NCBI GenBank assembly: GCA_024734555.1
Contig: JANPWX010000657.1
Location: 1 to 64,000 of the forward strand
Origin: Trochalopteron elliotii
Lineage: Eukaryota > Chordata > Aves > Passeriformes > Leiothrichidae
Length of the DNA: 64,000 nt
Reading direction: 5' to 3'
The stretch's first letter is position 1; every line of letters starts with the position of its first letter. Of this stretch, positions 10,433 to 21,915 are shown piece after piece. The notes below the pieces were generated by a model. That model did no database searches. It had not been told where the DNA came from and saw only the letters and a list, made by a program, of their open reading frames with translations. The position numbers were made by a program, and so were the translations under genes.

Positions 10433-11354
10433 CCATTTGCTTTGGAGGAGCTGCCTGGGATTTTATGCGAGGAGAGCAACTAAAAACAAATTAAAAACTC
10501 AATTTATTGACATCATAATTTATTGACAAGAACCTGCTTGACCAGCCCTGTCTGTGCTGCTCACAAGCGTTGAACAGAGGGGTTTTTCCATGGATTTCAG
10601 CTAAAATAAACCCAAGGAAACCAAAGAACTCAACCCTCACTCCCAGGAGCCATTCATGAGTGGCAGAAGTCTTTGTGGAGCAGTCACTAGGGAGCACCAA
10701 ACATCCACACTCCCTCCAGGTGGTTGATGTGCCATGGGAATTACATGGGAAAAGGTTTGGGATTTCCCACTGATCTCCATTTACCTCCACACACCTCCCC
10801 AGGCCTGGGGTCCAGCATCCCAATGGGGTTTTTTCCTGGCTGTTTTTATGGTGGGAGTTGTTTGGGTGTGATGGAGAAAAAGAACAAAAATTTAACAAGG
10901 TTGAAGGAAATATTTTTAGGGTGACTCAGGTCTTTTTGTGCCACAAAATTGATGGGAATTAAGAGAAACCAAGGAAATTAAAGATTTTGGGGTTTTTTTC
11001 CCCCAAAATTCATTTGGGTTTTGTCCCAGGTGAAGATTCCTCAGGGACCTTTTCCACCTCAGCTCCTCAGCAATCAACTCATTCATTCCGACCCAGAAAG
11101 TTCTCCTGCAGCTCAACCAATCCATGATTTTAAGGAATTTTCTTAAATTTTAAGTTTTCATGGCATTTTTGGGCCTTTTCTCAGTTTTTTTTCATCATTG
11201 CCACCTATGTGGGAAGAGGGAAATGGTTGTGTTTAGAGCACCTGTGAAGCCATAAAGCAGCTTTGAAATGAAATTTTTGGAAACCAACGAGCCTCAACTC
11301 TGTCCTTCTTGTGGCCTTGCTTTCAGTGCTTTTTTTCCCCCACGTTTTATCACT
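10433..11354. other. Single-copy DNA, no gene seen
   Basis: A short direct repeat AATTTATTGACA occurs twice at about 10500-10530. Nothing else recognised. Confidence 0.35.
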
Positions 11355-11452
11355 GATTCTGCTTTATCTCCACCTTTCAGTGTAAATTCTGCCTCATCTC
11401 CACTTGCCAGTGTAAATTCTGCCTCATCTCCACTTTTCAGCATAAATTCCAC
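11355..11452 (+). repeat. 30-bp minisatellite, about 3.3 copies
   Basis: Unit GTGTAAATTCTGCCTCATCT plus CCACTTGCCA repeats in register; the first copy is more diverged and the last is partial (GCATAAATTCC). Confidence 0.85.
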
Positions 11453-11845
11453 ATTTTAAGAATGTTTTTTGAGGAGTCTCACCATTCATCCTCACAATTC
11501 ATCAGTGCTCGTCTTCAAAAGAAGAAAACCGAGTTCACTGAGAAAACTGAATTGAGAAAACCAAATTAAAAAGCTTAATTCAGCATGGCAGGATTTAATT
11601 ACATCTGTTTTATTCAGTAGAGGAAAGGAGTTTGGCTTCAAGCTTATTTAGGAACTAAAATTCCTGTGGGATACCTCATCTCATTTTGAAATATATGGGT
11701 TGGGGGTGTTGCAGAAAGGTCTGTAAGGGTTGCACATCATCTTCCTCCTTCCCTCTTTCCCAGTCTTTTTTTTTTTTCTTTCCTACAGAAATTGTTGCTT
11801 GGGCCAGCCTGTGAACAAGATAAAGAATTCCACTGATGTTCTCCA

Positions 11846-12025
11846 GAATTAGAGAGGTTTGGGTTGGAAGGGACCTTAAAGATCAACTTATTCCACTACA
11901 GAGACACCTTCCCCATCCCAGGGTGATCCAAGCCCCATCCAACCTGGCCTTGGACACTTCCAGGGATCCAGGGGCATCCACAGTTCTCTGGGAAAGGCTT
12001 TGAGCCCAACCACCCCAAGATGAGC
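11846..12025 (-). mobile_element. CR1 LINE 3' fragment
   Basis: GGTTTGGGTTGGAAGGGACC begins the reverse complement of the CR1 3' end, followed by the dispersed block GGCCTTGGACACTTCCAGGG and GTTCTCTGGGAAAGGC. Confidence 0.9.
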
Positions 12026-12112
12026 TTTGCAGAGCACCAGAGAAATGAGTAAAAATTTGTAAAATCTGTGCTGGAGGTGATGACAAAGAAGGAGTTCCCA
12101 GAGTCACACACA

Positions 12113-12212
12113 CAAAAAAAAAAAAACCCCAAAAAACCAAAAAAAAACCCCAACCAACCAAACAACAACAACAACAACAACAAAAAACAAAACCCCAAAA
12201 GCAAAAAAACTC
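12113..12212. repeat. A/C-rich low-complexity tract with (AAC)n
   Basis: Runs of A separated by CCCC or CC, with a pure (AAC) run near 12165-12182. Open frames on the minus strand here (Phe/Leu/Val-rich) are artefacts. Confidence 0.9.
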
Positions 12213-12579
12213 ACCCCACAGAATCGTGATACAGGTGACAGAATAACAGAAAAGGTCACAGGGTCATGACACAGGTCACAAAATGTCACTTCATTACCTC
12301 AGTTTCCCCATTTGTGATGTGGAGGTTGTGAGGTTTCCTCATTTGCCATCCTTCAAAACTCACTTTCCCAAAAAAGAAGGGGATGGATTTAGGGCTGGAA
12401 TCTTCTGGGGATAGAAAGGAGAAAGAGATTTTAATTTTCAGGAGTGGGTAGGACCCAGGAGCAGCCTCATATTCCCAGCTGGCCCCTCCTCCTGGCCTAG
12501 GAAAAGGCAAATTTTCTTCGTTCCCACCTGGGAAGATGCACTTTGGATTCACTTCTGCCTTCTGGTACAAGACATCAAG

Positions 12580-12675
12580 CCATGGAGTGATTTAGGTTGG
12601 ACAAACCTTTAGGATCATCAGATCCAACCATAAACCCAGCACTGCCAACTCCACCAGACTCTGGGTTATCACCAG
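12580..12675 (-). mobile_element. CR1 LINE 3' fragment (other subfamily)
   Basis: TTTAGGTTGGACAAACCTTT then GATCATCAGATCCAACCAT, the reverse complement of a CR1 subfamily end with AACCCAGCACTGCCAAC. Confidence 0.75.
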
Positions 12676-13985
12676 GAAAAAAAAAATAAAGACTTAATTT
12701 TAAAATATCTAACCTAACCCAAATCTAATTTATTTTACACCACCAGTCCTAGCAAAGGAAAACAAAAATCAGGATTGAAGCTGAATAGGTTATCCTAAAA
12801 TGTTGGAAAGTGTTTTTTTGGTGGGAAGAAGGCAGAATTTTCAAGCAGGAGGATTAAAAACCAAGCACTTGGATTTGTCTGGAATTTTTGGTTTAACTAT
12901 TTTTGCTCATCTAAAATAAAAGACATTTTATATCCCAGATACTATGAGATATCCCACTATGAAAAATCTCTGGTTTTTTTCATACCCCACTATGAAAAAT
13001 CTCAAAGATTTCCTCTCAAAATACAAAAATGAGCAGTTTTGAAACATCTCTCCTTTTTTTCTTGGCTGAAAAATTTTGCCAAACTGAAAATGAATTCCAC
13101 AAATACATTTTGTTCCTTCCCCCACATCTTAGACATGGAATTTTTTTGCAAATTCATTTAGATCAAAAAAATTGGGAATGTGTTGCTGCATTTTTTTTTC
13201 CACTTCTGTCTATTCCAAAGATTTGGGTATGGAATAAATTCCCATTGCTTTAGGTATTTATTTAGAATTCCCATAGGATAAAATTCCCATTCTTTTCTAG
13301 AAGAGTGTTTTTTATATATGCACTGCATAAATATTTTTATTTACTGATGGTTTGCTGTAAATTAAGGAAATTTGAAATTTTTTTAAGGAAGTCTTAATTA
13401 TTTTTTCTGTAATTTCCCAGTGATTTGCAGGAGCTCTGAGATATCCCATGAAGCTGAGTAGGACTTTTAAGTCTGATTTAAGATTCTGCAACTGAAATCT
13501 GTATAACCTTGTGCAAATCTTTACCACAGACCCACAAGAAAAGATCCATCTTTCCCTAAAAAAAAAGACTCAATTTCTCCCTAAATGACTCAAATTCTCC
13601 CTAAATAAAAGTCTCAATTTCTCCCTAGAAGAGAGAAAGGAGTAGAAGAACAAGGTTCTGCTTTCTCCTTAGAAGAAGATGATTCCATGACTCATTCACT
13701 AATTAAATATGTGTGTTTAGAAATAAAAAAATAAATAAAGAAATGAATAAATGAATAAATAAATCAACCTCCCCTTGAGGTCCCAAACCTTAATCAGAAC
13801 AGAATTTTCCTTGCCTTCCCTGTGGTTGCTGGGGTTTGTCCCAGGATCAAAGAGCAGTGACCATTAATAAGGAAAAAAAACAAAACAAAAAAACCAAAAA
13901 CCAAACATCTGCCTGCCCGGTATTTACAGAACAAAAAAAACCCCAAAAACCAAAAAAACAATCCAGAGGCTGAACAATTCCAGGT
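12676..13985. other. AT-rich DNA with short local tandem repeats
   Basis: Two copies of CCCACTATGAAAAATCTC lie at about 12954 and 12987; three diverged copies of a CTCAATTTCTCCCTAAAT motif at 13565-13628; an (AAAT)n-like run at 13725-13765; and A-rich DNA at 13875-13960. No gene seen. Confidence 0.7.
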
Positions 13986-14110
13986 TATCAGGGAATCATG
14001 GAGTGGGTGAGGCTGGAAGGGACCTCTGGAGATCATCCGGTCCAACTCCCTGCCTCGAGCAGTTATTTGGGAAGGGCTCCTTAAATCCCCCCTACTGAGG
14101 TCCTCAGGCA
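13986..14110 (-). mobile_element. CR1 LINE 3' fragment
   Basis: GAGGCTGGAAGGGACCTCTG, GATCATCCGGTCCAACTCCC and CTGCCTCGAGCAG match the reverse complement of a CR1 terminus of the 'two-hundred' type with a Ctcgagcag block. Confidence 0.8.
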
Positions 14111-14131
14111 AATCCATAGATTTGCCAATTT

Positions 14132-14210
14132 TTGCCAAAATCCAATTTTTTTAAACTGCCCAAATCCAATTTTTTTAAACTGCCCAAATCCAATTATTTT
14201 AGACTGCCAG
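14132..14210. repeat. 26-bp tandem repeat, three copies
   Basis: Unit CAAATCCAATTTTTTTAAAC plus TGCC is repeated three times, the third with substitutions. Confidence 0.85.
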
Positions 14211-14510
14211 AAACCCATTTTTCCATAGATTTCCATTAACTCTGAACCTAAAGGAGCCACATCCTTAGGGATAAGTCAGGAATCAGCTGGTTTAAAGCTT
14301 TAAACTCATTTAATCAGATTAGTTTTGTTATTTTTTTTATTAGTATTATTTTCAAACTGTGTGGAATGAATCCTTTTGGAATGATATCTCTAATATTCCT
14401 TGGGAAAGTGATCTATCTCCTCTGCTGCAGGTCCAGACAGGAGCCACTAAGTCGATCCTAGGTTTTCCTAAAAAACCCTTAGGCTTTCCTAAAAAAAAAA
14501 AAAAAAATAG

Positions 14511-15092
14511 AGCCTGAGGGAGTTGGGATTGTCCAACCTGGAGAGGAGAAGCTCCAGGGAGAGCTCAGAGCCCCTGCCAGGGACCTAAAGGGGCTCCAGG
14601 AGAGCTGGAGAGGGACTGGGGACAAGGGATGGAAGGACAGGACACAGGGAAAGGCTTTGAGCTGAAAAAAAGGAGATTTAGGTGGGATTTTGGGAAAGAA
14701 TTCCTGGCTGGGATGGAATTCCCAGAGAAGTCAAGTTGGAATTTTCTGCTGGAAAAGGGGATCCAGGAGTGGGAATTCTGCCCCTCTGCCCCATTCAGGT
14801 GATTCCCCACCTGCTCCAGCCCTGGATCCCAAAATCCACAGGAGCTGCTGGAGAGATCCAGAGCAGGCCCCGGAGATGCTCCAGGGCTGGAGCCAGGCTG
14901 GGAGAGCTGGGAATGTTCCCCTGGAGAGGAGAAGGCTCCAGGGAGAGCTCAGAGCCCCTGGCAGGTCCTGAAGGGGCTCCAGGAGAGCTGGAGAGGGACT
15001 GGGGACAAGGGATGGAGGGGCAGGACACAGGGAAGGATCTTGAGCTGGAGGAAGATGGGTTTAGATGGAATATTGGGAAAAATTCCTTATTA
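14511..15092 (+). mobile_element. CR1 LINE with internal tandem duplication
   Basis: Two CR1 3' blocks stand head to tail on the plus strand. Block 1 (14511-14727) runs from GAGGGAGTTGGGATTGTCCA through GAGAGGGACTGGGGACAAGG to AATTCCCAGAGAAG. Block 2 (about 14760-15092) restarts upstream in CR1 (GAATTCTGCCCCTCTGCCCC), passes the same GAGAGGGACTGGGGACAAGG block again and stops in AAAATTCCTTA. The same two-block arrangement with the same junction occurs inverted at 63.28-63.86 kb, so it is not a local accident. Confidence 0.8.
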
Positions 15093-16337
15093 TAAGGGCG
15101 AACAAGGTGTTTTCCATGACCTGATGATGTTTTCAAGGACATCTTTTCTCTCTGCACATGGAATTGAACAGGAAGATCCTTCAAGGAATCCCTGACTTGA
15201 CCCTCATCCACTGTTGGAATTCTCCTCGTGAAATTCACGGAATTCTCTTGTCACAGAGACCTGGGAATCCTGTTGGAAGGTTAAAGCAAGGAAGAGGTTG
15301 GGTGTCTCAGCTCTTTCTAAATCACCCATCCCACCCAGAAACAGGCAAAAATATTTTCCTTGGCCATCCTTTTATTAATAATTTATTAATAATTGTTAAA
15401 AGCTCTGGATTCCCTTGGAAGTGTCAACTCTGTTTAGGCCAGATTTTCCTCATCCATTCACGTCCAGCTCTCTGTGCTCTGCAGAAATGAGATAAAAATC
15501 TTGTTTTCCATTATCCCAGCTCTCAAAAGTGACTCATTAATGTTCTCCTGTGGCTTCAGGTCTCGACAAAAATAAATCAAACAAAGAAAGAGCAATTTTC
15601 CATCCTCGCCCTCTGCCTTCCCTTCCCCGCCTGCTTTTATTTGCTTTTTTCCCCCTTGGATAAACTATTTGGAAAACATTGCAAGAACACTTAATTTGGA
15701 TGACATGAAAGCAAATTTGCCTGGCTGATTAAGGGGATGTTTTCCCTTCAGGAACACAGGGAGAAATTTGGGGATAATTTTCCTATCAAAAGACAGAATG
15801 TTTGAAGTCAAGGGAGAATTTGCCCCAGCCTGGATTCCAGGGACAATGTTGTTCCCAGATGTTGATGGGAATGAAGCTGAGCACAGGGAAAGGAGAAAAC
15901 CTCTACCAGAGCTGCCCTTCAGGCTTTCAAACCTTTCATCTGCACCGTTCACTCATGGAAGAATTTATATTTGGTGACACCTTCCAGAGAAAACCTGAAA
16001 TCCATTTTCTGGGAAAGGCCTGGTCTCACATAAACAGGGCTGTGCCTTTTTTTTTTTTGTTCTTCGTGGCTGCAGGGTGGGAGCAGGGAGCTGAAATCCT
16101 TGGGATCACCATAAACCGAAGGAATTGTTCTCCAAGGCCACTCATTTGAAGGGAATGTCACAGTTTTGGGACTCTTGAGTGACTTTATGCTTTGCACATT
16201 TCATCTCCTCGCCATCGTATGGCTGAAAGTGTTTACAGATGAAAGGGAATATTGAGACTGGTGTTGGTGTTTATCCTGAGAAAAGGGATAAACCAAAGGA
16301 GGTTCTCCAGGAAGGAATTTTGTGTATTTTCCTCCTT
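15093..16337. other. Single-copy DNA, no gene seen
   Basis: No repeat family, splice-flanked coding sequence or RNA gene was recognised. Confidence 0.4.
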
Positions 16338-16670
16338 AAAAAAAAAAAAAAAAAAAAAAAAGAGTTGTGGGTTTTTTCTTTTTTTTTAATTTTTTTTTGT
16401 GTTTTTTTTTTTTTTTTTTGTCTGTGGGTGTGGGTTTTTTTGGTTTGTTTGTTTGTTTGTTTGCTTGGTTTGTTTTTTGGGTGGTTGTGAGTTTGGCTTT
16501 TTGGGCTTTTTGGGGGGTTTTTTGGTTTTTTGCTTGTTTATTTGTTTGTTTTTGTTTTTTGTTTTTGGGGTTTTTTGGGTTTTTTTTTTTTTTTTTGGGG
16601 GGGTGTTTTTTTTGGGTTATTTGGGGGAGTTTTTTGGGGGTTTTTTTTGGGTTTTTTTGTGTTTGGAACG
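16338..16670. repeat. Poly-A run followed by T/G-rich low-complexity tract
   Basis: A run of 24 A is followed by about 300 bp of T runs broken by G (TTTG, GTTT, GGGG). The long open frames on both strands (Phe/Gly/Cys or Lys/Pro/Gln rich) are composition artefacts. Confidence 0.95.
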
Positions 16671-16984
16671 TGACCGTTTTGACCAACAGGAATTTACAGG
16701 CTTATGTTAATGCATAAAAAAGGGAGTTTGTGCAAAAAGGGAGTTTGTGCAAGAATTGGGTGTTGGGTCAGGCATTGGGGTGGATTTTCCCTTATGTGGA
16801 ATGCCGTGGAATTCCTCATCCTGTAGAAAATGTGACCCTTCCCAGCATCCCAGAGCCTGCTCCACACACCAGCACGTTCCCAAACCCTGCAGGCAAATTA
16901 CTTGATTCCTTTTGATCCCCCCAAGGACTGCGTGGAAAACAGGAGTTAAATGTTTTTAAAATGAAAATTAACAGCATGGAGCTG

Positions 16985-17170
16985 TGCCAGGGAAGGATTA
17001 GGTTGGATATCAGGATAAGGTTCTTCCCCCAAAGGTTCCAATGGGCACATTCACATTCCCAAGGCTGCCAGAGCTCCAGGAGGGTTTGGACAGGGTGAGA
17101 TTTTTGGGATTGTCCAGTGCAGGGTCAGGATTTGGTATCCTTGTGGGTTCCTTCCAACTCAGGATATTCT
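16985..17170 (+). mobile_element. CR1 LINE 3' fragment
   Basis: GGATTAGGTTGGATATCAGG, AAGGTTCTTCCCCCAAAGG, GAGCTCCAGGAGGGTTTGGA and GGGTTCCTTCCAACTCAGG follow the sense order of a CR1 3' end. Confidence 0.85.
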
Positions 17171-17597
17171 CAGGGCTCACCAGAGATACAGGGAACCAGA
17201 AAGAGCTGATTGACAGAGCTTAGGAAATCATTTTGATGGATAAAACCAGGGGAAAAAAAATTGGAAATAAAACCAGTGCTCTGCTCCCATCCCTTATTAC
17301 CTTATTACAGCTCTTTGCATTCCTGCACCAATTCCAGAGATCCTCTGGGATGGGAAATCAGGAATGGGAAGAGTTAAATAAATCTTCTGTTGGCAGCCAG
17401 TCAGTGCTGGACATTCCTCACTTCTCTGAATTTCAGTGTCACAACCACCTCTCACTCACCTTCCCACATAATCTAACAGGTCTCATGCATGCTAATATTT
17501 GGGATATTCTTCCCAAAAATATTCCTGCTTAATGATGCAACCACTGGTAAATCTGGGACTGGGACTCCCTTTTCCCTGTTCAGTTCCTCCTTTCAGT

Positions 17598-17672
17598 CAC
17601 TCAGAGAATCACAGAATCATTAAATTGGAAAAGATCCCTCAGATCATCAAGTCCAGGCTGTGATTCTGTGAT
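17598..17672. mobile_element. Two CR1 termini back to back
   Basis: GAATCACAGAATCA begins a minus-strand CR1 end (TTGGAAAAGATCCCTCAGAT); after about 40 bp the exact reverse complement TGATTCTGTGATTC follows, making a 14-bp inverted repeat. It is either two fused 3' ends or one fragment plus a foldback. Confidence 0.65.
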
Positions 17673-18972
17673 TCCATGGCAATTCCCAGAGATCCTGGAT
17701 GTTTGCAGACCACCTGAGAAGGGATGGCATCATGATTATGATGCTGAGCAGCACCTCTGAAATCCCAGAAAGAGATCTTGGCTCCGTTGCAGGGACCATT
17801 TAACATCAGAAATATCTGTAAATGTGCTTTTACCTAATTTTAACTTTTTAAACCTTGAACATCCAGCTTGGCTTTGGAGTTAAAGTGAGAGACAAGTTAT
17901 TTCCCATCCTGAGAGGGAGAATAAATCCCTTTTCTGGATATATTTATCCCTCTACAGTGGTTTTAGGGGGTGACAAGACAGATAAAGTGAACTGAAATCT
18001 GTCCAAACTCATTTCACAACATCCAAGCTCTTCACTTTGAAGCCCAGCTGAACCCTTGTCCTCCAACATTTCCACGTGCAGGAACCCTTTTAATGAATAT
18101 TTATTTAAAGGTTTTACTCTTTTCAAGCCTGGAGTTAGCAGAGATATCCACATATCAGTGTAATGATAAAACTCCATGAAATAGGGGCTGCACTCTTGGT
18201 AAGATTTTATCTAGTACAGGTTTCTTTGTTTCTGGTGTTAGAGCCCTGATTTATCCAGTGGCTTTTTTTTTGTTGGTTTTTTTTTCCCCCTGAATTCTCA
18301 TTCTTTCAACACCAAATTTCCTCTGCTGTTTTAACAACACAGCAGGGATTGATTCCATACAGGAATCTGGTGGCACGTTCATATTTTTTGTGTCTTTTTT
18401 TATTAGGGCTGACTGGGGATATGGTACAAGTTAAGGGCAACTCTGTAATCGCTTGCACATGATGGCTGTAGGAAAAGATGCCGTGCTCTTACCTTCATCC
18501 AGCTCCAAAAAAAGGGGGGGAAAAAGAAGGGAGAAGGGGGAAAAAAAATGTTAATCATTTATTTCTGCTTCAAACATGTGCGAATTCCATATCAAGGCAG
18601 AGCCTGGAAAAAAAAAATGCTGTGGAAGGGGTAAAAAAACAACTGTCCCTCTCCCACAGGGATAACGAAGAACACAGTCCCTGGAAAAGGTTTGCCTAAA
18701 CAAAATAACAACAAAAAAAGGAGCAGCAAACCCAAACCAAAACACAGGGAAGAAATCAGAAGAAAGCCTGGAGGATTTCAAAGCCATCTGTGCGTGCGTG
18801 GGGTTGGAGGACGTTGTGTTCTTGTGGCCACTCTGGGCTTGGGGCAGTGTCAGATGTGGGGACAGGAGGACAAATGGTCACTTGAGTGACCAACAGCCAA
18901 CAGGGGTGGAGGGAGGACAAGGTTTTGTCTGCACTGACTTCATCCTGGGAGAGCAGGACAGGTCACAGGACC
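17673..18972. other. Single-copy DNA, no gene seen
   Basis: Purine-rich DNA lies at 18505-18550. No gene was recognised. Confidence 0.4.
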
Positions 18973-19030
18973 ATGGAATCACAGAATTCCTGAGTTGGAG
19001 TGAACCACAAGGATCATGGAGAAAACTCCT
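18973..19030 (-). mobile_element. Short CR1 LINE terminus
   Basis: ATGGAATCACAGAATTCCTG then GGAGTGAACCACAAGGATCA matches only the last 50-60 bases of a CR1 element. Confidence 0.55.
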
Positions 19031-19062
19031 GGAGAGAAGAGTGCCCAGGTGGGTGCTCAGTG

Positions 19063-19543
19063 TGATGCCTTGGGAGGGATGAGCTGGAACAGGGGTTGGA
19101 CAGAGCTGGAGAATAAAGGAGATATTTATTAAAAGGCCTTTAAGGATCCACCTTGGGCAGGACAAGAACCTGGCCAGGGCTACACCCAAGGTGGACCCAA
19201 AATGGTCACAAAATGGACACAAAATGGTCACGAAATGGGCAAACAGTCACAAGGTCTCACACTTTTACAAGTTTTGGTCCATTTGCATCTTGGGGTTGAA
19301 TTGTCCAATTCCAGCTGCAGGTGATGCAGTCCCATCCTTCTTGTTTTCTCCCTTCAGCCCAGCCTTGTTTGTGCTTTTGGGCCTGAGAACTTGTCCCAGC
19401 TGTCCTTGGTGTGCAGCAGGAGAAGGATTTGTTTTGTGTCCCTGCTGTGTGCAGAGAGCTGAGTGACACTGAGTGTGAGCTCAGAGCTGCACCCCTGGGC
19501 ACCACAGAACATCAAATACATGAAAGTTAAACTTTAAGCATCA
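19063..19543 (-). mobile_element. Solo LTR, family A (copy 4)
   Basis: Starts TGATGCCTTGGGAGGG and ends TTTAAGCATCA (one G lost). Flanks AGTG and GGTG are a 4-bp target duplication with one mismatch. About five 11-bp VNTR units (19190-19246). AATAAA on the sense strand lies opposite the plus-strand TATTTATTAAAAGG motif near 19125. Confidence 0.9.
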
Positions 19544-20286
19544 GGTGATGGGACACATGGAGGACAGAGCCAGAGGAGAGAAATGTCGGGAAAAGTTTTT
19601 GGGATCCCCCCAAAATGCATCACCAGAGGGGAGGCTCCCAGAGCTGACCAGTACCACCAGTGGAGTGTGATGGGAGCTCCCAGAGCAGCACAGCCCATGT
19701 TCTCCAAGCCTTGGATCCAGTGGATTCACTCCCAGGGACAGCACTGAGGTGGTGGGAATCCTTCCTCACGTTTGTCAGTGTTTGGATGAAGGGTGCAGCT
19801 GGGAAGGCCTGGATTTATGGAATAATAATTCAATTTTTTCAATTGAAGCTTCTGTTCTGCACCTCTGATTGCAGCAGGACAGCTCAGCCTCCTCAAAATT
19901 CCCAAGAATTTGAGATGACAGGGCTTTGGGCTTAAAAATTCAACTCTGCCCATGGCAGTGGGACCAGACCTGAGCTCTCTGTGACCAACACACCAACCTT
20001 GTGTGACAGACAAATATAGATGGCTCACTGGTGCCAGGCCAAAAATAAAAACTCAGAGAAGAATCTGAGTTTTATCAGCTTCTCCAGATCTTTGGATCTG
20101 TCCAGTGGGAAGCAATTTTTCCTGGGATTACACAGGTATGAGCACACAAATATGTGTGACAGGCTCACTCCTCCATGGGAGGATTTTGCTGGATCCTTTC
20201 TCTCTGTGCCCAGAAAAGGGCAGGTGGAAAGTTCCTTGTATCAAAGAGGGATCAAATTTTCATTTCTGCCTTGTTTATCTTCCCTA
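19544..20286. other. Single-copy DNA, no gene seen
   Basis: No repeat or coding sequence recognised. Confidence 0.4.
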
Positions 20287-20545
20287 GATTAAAAACAAAA
20301 CAAAACAAACGAACAAAAAAAAAAAACACCACAAAAAAACCCCAAAACACAAAAACCAAAAAGCAAACAAAAAAACCCCCAAGACAACAACAACAAAAAA
20401 ACCCCAAAAAAACTCCCCAAAAAAACCCAAAACCAAAACAATAAAATAACAACAACAACAAAAAAACACAACAAAAAAAAAAAAACCAACAAACCACAAC
20501 CCAACCAAACCCCCCCCCCCCCAAAAAAAAAACCAACAAAAAAAC
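20287..20545. repeat. A/C-rich low-complexity tract with 13-C run
   Basis: (AAAAC)n and (AAC)n-like DNA with many A runs; a run of 13 C at 20510-20522. Composition resembles 12113-12212, in the same strand sense. Confidence 0.95.
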
Positions 20546-21212
20546 TCCTCTGTATCCAGAATGGAAGATTGACTTTTTGCAGATTTAAAGGATGTTTTCC
20601 ATAATTTCAGCTTGCCTCCTCAATGCATCCACACCACAGAATCAGCTGCGAATTGATTTCAGTCTGTTCTCACCTCATGGTTTCCAAAACCTTACAAGAA
20701 CAGCCTCACACATAAAATCTGCCTTTATTTTGGGTTGTTTACATTTATCACCATGATTCCACAGCTGATTTAAATAAAAGTCACTTCTCTGACTTCCAGT
20801 GAGTGGCCATCTATCAAATTTGAAGTTTTCTCCCAGTGAATCACAATCTGCTGTTTTCTGGTGGTAACTTAAACCAGGAGGCGAAATGTCAAGGAAATAC
20901 TGGAAGCAAAACAAGAAAGAGAGTGGCAACATCTTTTGAAGGAAAAAAAATATTAAATTCTGTGCAGTTTGGTGAGTCTCAGGCTGCAGATCATAGTCTG
21001 AGCTTTGGTTGCTCCTGGGAACTTCCCTTAAATTTTCTTTCCAATTCAGTTCTATAAAATCATGGCAAAAACCTTGATCTGGTATAAACAGAGCACAGGC
21101 TATTGAGTATTATTATTGATATTATTGAATATTATTATTCTTATTTAAATAGTGGAAGTGTTGTAGAAAGGAGTAGAATTTCCTTTTAGTAATGCTGTGC
21201 CTGAGTTTCCTT
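20546..21212. other. Single-copy AT-rich DNA
   Basis: A small ATTATT/TATTAT patch lies at about 21105-21145. No gene seen. Confidence 0.4.
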
Positions 21213-21640
21213 AAAAATGTTTATCGTCACCATGGCCTGAGATCATCCCATCAGCCAAAACAGGGTTACTGGATGTTCTGGAAGAGAGCAGGCAGGTCAA
21301 GAGAGAATCCTGGAATTGTTTGGGGCAGGAATGACCCCTAAGATCATCCAGTCTGCACTGCCAAGGTCACCACTGCTCCGAGTCCCCAAGTGCCACATCC
21401 ACAAGGCTTTTAAATCCTTGACTTTCCCCCAAAATGTTTATGGTCACCATGGCCTGAGATCATCCCATCAGCCAAAACGGGGTTATTGGGTGTTCTGGAA
21501 GAGAGCAGGCAGGTCAAGAGAGAATTCTGGAATTGTTTGGGGTGGGAATGATCCCTAAGGTCATCCAGTCTGCACTGCCAAAGTCACCACTGCCCCGTGT
21601 CCCCAAGTGCCACATCCACATGGCTTTTAAATCCCTCCAG
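21213..21640. repeat. Two-copy tandem duplication, offset 217 bp
   Basis: The block from AAAATGTTTAT through GCCTGAGATCATCCCATCAG to CCACATCCACA is present at 21213-21413 and again at 21430-21633. Each unit includes the 3' end of a CR1 element (GAATTGTTTGGG). The copies differ at a few percent of positions. The CR1 body continues only after the second copy, so the duplication took place after the CR1 inserted. Confidence 0.85.
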
Positions 21641-21915
21641 AGATGGAGAATCCGACACTGCCCAGAGCTGGATAATCTTTTCCATGAGGAAATTCCTCCT
21701 GGTGTCCAACCTGAGCCTCTCCAGGTCATTCCCTCTCCTCCTGCCCCTGTTCCCTGGGAGCAGATCCCAAATCCCCCCCAGCTGTCCCCTCCTGTCAGGG
21801 AGTTGTGCAGAGCCACAAGGTCCCCCTGAGCCTCCTTTTCTCCAGGCTCAGCCCCTTCCCCAGCTCCCTCAGCCTCTCCTGGTGCCCCAGCCCCTTCCCC
21901 ATCTCTGTTCCCACA
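21300..21915 (-). mobile_element. CR1 LINE 3' fragment (other subfamily)
   Basis: After the duplicated terminus the CR1 body runs in reverse complement: ATCCCTCCAGAGATGG, GGAAATTCCTCCTGGTGTCC, AACCTGAGCCTCTCCAGGTC and CTCCTTTTCTCCAGGCTCAG. About 400 bp past the duplicated end. Confidence 0.8.

Noticed and set aside
16336..16717. Frames of 103-116 codons rich in Phe/Gly or Lys/Pro
   Set aside because: They come from the T/G-rich tract.
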